From Caldifarciminota bacterium RBG_13_43_14 (lineage in GTDB: Bacteria; Hydrothermota; Tepidihabitantia; SM23-42), in NCBI GenBank assembly GCA_001771735.1, contig MEUM01000156.1, forward strand, positions 1-9,618: a stretch of DNA of 9,618 nucleotides. The letters are read 5' to 3'. Made by a program: the position numbers and the translations under genes. The notes under the pieces are model-generated. The model was not told the DNA's origin. It did not search any database and worked only from the letters and a program-made list of their open reading frames with translations. The first letter of the stretch is position 1. Every line of letters begins with the position of its first letter. Below are positions 6,250 through 9,618 of the stretch, in pieces.

Positions 6250-9200
6250 GTATCGCCTCCACCATTTTCAATAATTGCTCGTCCGTATAGTTTCTCTGTT
6301 GAGCCGCGCCGCTCGGGCAGGCGGCGATACAGCAACCGCATTGTTGACACAGCGCTTCATTAACACGCACGACATTCTTGCTTTCATCGAATTCGCGCGC
6401 CTCATAAGGACAGGTGTTGATGCAGATCCGGCATCCACAGCATAGGTCTTCATCGACAAAAGCAATCATCGGTTCAGTCTGCAATGTCCCCATATTGAAC
6501 ATGACAATAACCTTGCTGGCGGCAGCTGATGCCTGAGCAACCGTCTCAGGGATATCCTTGGGTCCCTGAGCGCATCCCGTAAGGAAATATCCTGCAACCA
6601 GGGATTCAACCGGACGCAGCTTGGGATGAGCTTCATTGAGAAATCCCTGTTGATTGACCGGGATTCTCATTTTACGGGTAAGATCGATCGTCCCTTTGCT
6701 TGGCACTGCGGCCATTGCCAGTACGACCATATCGCACACAACCTTTATCGGCCGGCCAGATGAAACATCAGTCGACCAGACCGCCAGTTGATCATTCTCT
6801 TTTACAATCCGACCCGGTTTGCCACGCAGATAAATAACTTTCTCCTCTTTAGCCCGGATATAAAATTCTTCATAGTCCTTACCACCGGTTCTAACGTCGA
6901 TCGTATATACAAGAGCTTCGCTATCCGGTACCCGTTCCTTATAAAGTAAAGCGTGCTTCAGCGCATACATACAGCAGAATTTTGAACAATAAGACAGATT
7001 ATGTTCAGGATCGCGGGATCCAGCACAAGAAATAAATGCAATGGTTTTCGGAACTTTATTATCCGAAGGCCTTAATATTTCACCATTGGTCGGACCGGAA
7101 GCAGACAACAACCTTTCAAACTGCAGGCCATTTATTACATCTTGGTATTTACCACCACCGTATTCGACTAATTTCTCCACTGGATACAAATCATAACCGG
7201 TAGCGACAACGATTGCGCCAACTTCGTATTCACTGAATGTATCGGCCCGGCGATGATCGATTGCCTTAGGCTCACAGACGGTTTCGCATTCACGGCATTC
7301 ACAGCAGACAGCGCAGTTCAGACATCTTTCTGCCTCATGCCGAGCCGCACCTTCATCATAACCAAGTTCGACTTCGTCGAATCCATTACGTTTCTCGCGA
7401 TTTAATTTGGGCATTCTCGTCCGCATAATTCTTTTCAAGTGCTGCAGCGGTTCCTTGTCCGGGCGGGCTTTTGGCTGAGCTTCGGTATCGATCTTGATCC
7501 CGCTGATCTTCGCATGTATTGCGGCAGCTGCTTTCTGCCCAGCGGCAACTGCCTCAATAACCGTTGCCGGTCCACTTACCAGGTCACCGCCTGCAAAAAC
7601 ATCGGCAACCGTCGTTTCTAGCGTTACCGGATCAACGATCAACGTTCCCCACTTAGTGGTCTCAAATTCCTTTGGCAGCCAGTCGATCTTAGGTCGTTGT
7701 GATATCGCCAAAATAATATTGTCAGTGGCTACTTTAAATTCGCTGTTTGGAACCGGGATCGGACGCCTTCGACCGGAAGCATCAGGTTCGCCAAGTTTCA
7801 TTCTCACGCATTCGATCTCCTGAACTTTCTCCCGCCCGTGAATTTTTACCGGTGCAACCAGAAACTCGATTTTTATACCCTCAGCCTCGGCTTCTTCGAC
7901 CTCCCAGTAATTAGCCGGCATTTCTTTTCTGGAACGCCGATATAGTATCGTAACGTCGCTGCCCAGTCTTCTGGCTACTCGTGCCGCATCAAGCGCCGCA
8001 TTACCACCGCCGATCACTGCGACCTTCTTACCGATCATGACTTTTTCACCGCTGTTTATCTTCTTTAGAAAATCGATGCAGTGGATGACGCCATTGAGTT
8101 CTTCACCCGGGACATCAAGTTTTATCTCTTCATAAGCACCGGTCGCAATAAAAACTGCCCGGTATTCACTGCGCAAAGCTTCAATGCTGTAATTTTCACC
8201 GATTTTGACACCGGTCTTTATTTCGACGCCGAACGATTCGATGAAATCAATATCCGCTTTCACGGCATCTCGAGGTAGTCTAAATTCAGGTATACCCAAC
8301 ACTAACATACCGCCGGCAGCATTCTCGGCTTCATAAACCGTGACCCGGCAATTTTTCAAAGCCAGAAAATAAGCGCATGAAAGACCGGCTGGTCCAGCTC
8401 CGACCACCGCGATTTTATCGCCGGTAGGAGTTTGCTTGTTCAATGAATAATCACCGTGATCGGCAATATACCTTTTTAAAGATGCAATCGCAATTGGTTC
8501 ATCGACCTCAGAACGCACACAATCCGATTCACAAGGGTGATTACAAACACGACCGCAAACACTCGCAAATGGATTTGCCTGCCGTTCAAGGGCCAACGCC
8601 TCTTTGTATTTTCCGGCGCGGATCAGGGAAATATATCCCTGAACATTTACTCCAGCCGGGCAGGCCACCCGGCACGGAGCCCAGCCGGTTTTTTTGATCG
8701 TAAAACGATTCGGTACCGATTGCGGCGACGGCCGGTAAATGGCTTTTTTCATTCCCAGATCACACTCGAACTCATCATCTACGATCGAAACAGGACAGCT
8801 TTTACTGCAGTCAGCGCAGCCGTTGCATTTTTCCCAATCAACATAAGGTGACTTTCTTCTTATTTTAACTTTGAAATTTCCAACCGTACCGGATATTTCT
8901 TCAACCTCGCTGTAAGTCAGCAGCTCTACTTTTTCATGATGACCGATTTCGACCATTTTCGGGGTCAATATGCATTGTGAGCAATCCAGCGTAGGAAAGG
9001 TCTCGGATAGTTGAGCCATATGCCCGCCGATCGAGGGCGTTTTCTCTACCAATACGACTTCATAACCGGCATTGGCAATATCGAGGGCGGATTGAATGCC
9101 GGCAATACCGCCGCCAATAACCATTGCTTTTTTGGTTACCGGTACTTGACCAGGGGTCAAGGCCTGGTTCAATCGAACCTTCTCAATTATCGATGAGATT

Positions 9201-9553
9201 ATCTTGATCGCCTTTTTCGTAGCCAGATCAATATCATCATGGATCCAGCTGCATTGTTCGCGGATATTGGCGATCTCTACTAAATATGGGTTTATCCCTG
9301 CTTCCTCAGCGGCCCGACGAAATGTCGGTTCATGAAGCGTATGACTGCATGCCGCAACCACGATTGATTCAAGATTCTTTTCCTTAATCTTCGCTTTAAT
9401 CAAATTCTGCCCCGGATCCGAGCACATGTAATTATAATCTTCACAATGAGCAACTCCCGGGTATTTGCCGATGGTTTCCATAACTTTATTAATGTCAATT
9501 GTCCCGGCAATATTGTGTCCGCAATGACAGATAAAAACGCCGATTTTTTTCAC
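6242..9553 (-). CDS. hdrA: HdrA-type flavo-iron-sulfur subunit with an internal GltD-like NAD(P)H oxidoreductase module
   Basis: This 1103-residue protein has a standard HdrA interrupted by a second flavoenzyme. HdrA N-terminal part: CHC (9-11), YMCSDPGQ (42-49), Cys69, Cys101, FAD site GGGIAG (147-152), CSQC (191-194), [4Fe-4S] Cys243/246/249/253. GltD-like module, about 288-690: cluster Cys294, 298, 333, 337, 341, 345; FAD site GAGPAG (385-390); NAD(P)H site GGGNAALDAAR (515-525) with YRRSRKEMPA (538-547); second FAD contact GGDLVSGPATV (656-666). HdrA resumes with a Cys-rich motif (744-760), IVVATGYD, ISCAGSRDPE, YCSKFCCMY and GCAQGPKDIPETVAQASAAA. It ends with two ferredoxin motifs (Cys1038/1041/1044/1048 and 1069/1072/1075/1079). 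Likely role (inference): NAD(P)H-linked electron transfer, possibly bifurcating at the HdrA flavin, towards the HdrD-like protein. The start is GTG, because an in-frame TAA lies two codons upstream; AAGG is 9 nt before it. Confidence 0.96.
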   Translation of the reverse strand: MKKIGVFICHCGHNIAGTIDINKVMETIGKYPGVAHCEDYNYMCSDPGQNLIKAKIKEKNLESIVVAACSHTLHEPTFRRAAEEAGINPYLVEIANIREQCSWIHDDIDLATKKAIKIISSIIEKVRLNQALTPGQVPVTKKAMVIGGGIAGIQSALDIANAGYEVVLVEKTPSIGGHMAQLSETFPTLDCSQCILTPKMVEIGHHEKVELLTYSEVEEISGTVGNFKVKIRRKSPYVDWEKCNGCADCSKSCPVSIVDDEFECDLGMKKAIYRPSPQSVPNRFTIKKTGWAPCRVACPAGVNVQGYISLIRAGKYKEALALERQANPFASVCGRVCNHPCESDCVRSEVDEPIAIASLKRYIADHGDYSLNKQTPTGDKIAVVGAGPAGLSCAYFLALKNCRVTVYEAENAAGGMLVLGIPEFRLPRDAVKADIDFIESFGVEIKTGVKIGENYSIEALRSEYRAVFIATGAYEEIKLDVPGEELNGVIHCIDFLKKINSGEKVMIGKKVAVIGGGNAALDAARVARRLGSDVTILYRRSRKEMPANYWEVEEAEAEGIKIEFLVAPVKIHGREKVQEIECVRMKLGEPDASGRRRPIPVPNSEFKVATDNIILAISQRPKIDWLPKEFETTKWGTLIVDPVTLETTVADVFAGGDLVSGPATVIEAVAAGQKAAAAIHAKISGIKIDTEAQPKARPDKEPLQHLKRIMRTRMPKLNREKRNGFDEVELGYDEGAARHEAERCLNCAVCCECRECETVCEPKAIDHRRADTFSEYEVGAIVVATGYDLYPVEKLVEYGGGKYQDVINGLQFERLLSASGPTNGEILRPSDNKVPKTIAFISCAGSRDPEHNLSYCSKFCCMYALKHALLYKERVPDSEALVYTIDVRTGGKDYEEFYIRAKEEKVIYLRGKPGRIVKENDQLAVWSTDVSSGRPIKVVCDMVVLAMAAVPSKGTIDLTRKMRIPVNQQGFLNEAHPKLRPVESLVAGYFLTGCAQGPKDIPETVAQASAAASKVIVMFNMGTLQTEPMIAFVDEDLCCGCRICINTCPYEAREFDESKNVVRVNEALCQQCGCCIAACPSGAAQQRNYTDEQLLKMVEAILG
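6256..6260 (-). promoter_or_regulatory. Shine-Dalgarno site supporting the TTG start of the HdrD-like gene
   Basis: GGAGG on the minus strand, 6 nt before TTG at 6249-6247 and inside the hdrA coding sequence. No ATG with a comparable site lies nearby in this frame, so TTG is the best start. Confidence 0.7.
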
Positions 9554-9556
9554 AGC

Positions 9557-9618
9557 TTATTGCCTTAGTTCAGTTATTTTGTTTTTTAAAACTGGCACAA
9601 CTTTAAAGAGATCATCAA
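9557..9618 (-). CDS. C-terminal end of an unidentified upstream gene
   Basis: Only the last 19 codons are in the window, reading DDLFKVVPVLKNKITELRQ before a TAA stop at 9559-9557. The other two minus-strand frames stop earlier. The end lies 3 nt before the hdrA GTG and in the same frame, and the hdrA ribosome site falls inside it, which fits an operon partner. The helical, charged tail is not diagnostic. By context an MvhD, HdrB/C or other electron-transfer subunit is plausible, but I cannot identify it. Confidence 0.6.
   Translation of the reverse strand, partial: DDLFKVVPVLKNKITELRQ

Noticed and set aside
6242..9553. HdrA-GltD as two genes joined by an assembly error
   Set aside because: HdrA similarity resumes cleanly after the insert and the frame stays open throughout, so a real inserted module is the simpler reading.
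1..9618. CRISPR arrays, insertion sequences, tRNA or rRNA genes
   Set aside because: I saw no regularly spaced repeats, transposase, terminal inverted repeats or tRNA-like cloverleaf; apart from the 4678-5055 spacer the window is almost fully coding.

Overview
All genes in this window lie on the minus strand. The window suggests an anaerobic bacterium: it has a glutaminyl-tRNA synthetase, which archaea lack, purine-rich Shine-Dalgarno sites, and heterodisulfide-reductase-type electron-transfer proteins. Base composition looks moderate (mid-40s % GC judged by eye, not computed). I cannot name the phylum.

Right half (5056-9618, read from right to left): this is the 3' part of a tightly packed redox operon. 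It holds the last 19 codons of an unidentified upstream gene. Next is a 1103-residue HdrA-type flavo-iron-sulfur protein that carries a whole GltD-like NAD(P)H oxidoreductase module inside it. It is followed by an HdrD-like protein with two ferredoxin-type cluster motifs and two CCG modules. The genes are separated by 3 nt or overlap by 8 nt, and both complete genes use non-ATG starts (GTG and TTG). The likely product is a soluble NAD(P)H-linked Hdr-like complex, perhaps flavin-bifurcating.

Middle (4678-5055): this 378-nt stretch has no convincing gene. It carries two diverged direct repeat copies of about 85-90 nt, about 120 nt apart, with an inverted repeat between them. A separate 7-bp palindrome lies about 60 nt upstream of the next gene.

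Left half (1-4677): this is a second probable operon. The order is an exported GyrI-like-domain protein with a CxxCxxC motif, glutaminyl-tRNA synthetase, a MeaB-type GTPase chaperone, and the catalytic subunit of a B12-dependent acyl-CoA mutase that runs off the left edge. MeaB and the mutase overlap by ATGA. The mutase would usually be annotated as methylmalonyl-CoA mutase. However, the two residues that set substrate choice are Phe and Gln, as in isobutyryl-CoA mutase, rather than Tyr and Arg.

Possible link (inference): carbon-skeleton rearrangement of short-chain acyl-CoAs, with reducing equivalents handled by an NAD(P)H/Hdr-type complex. No catalytic partner gene in the window proves this connection.
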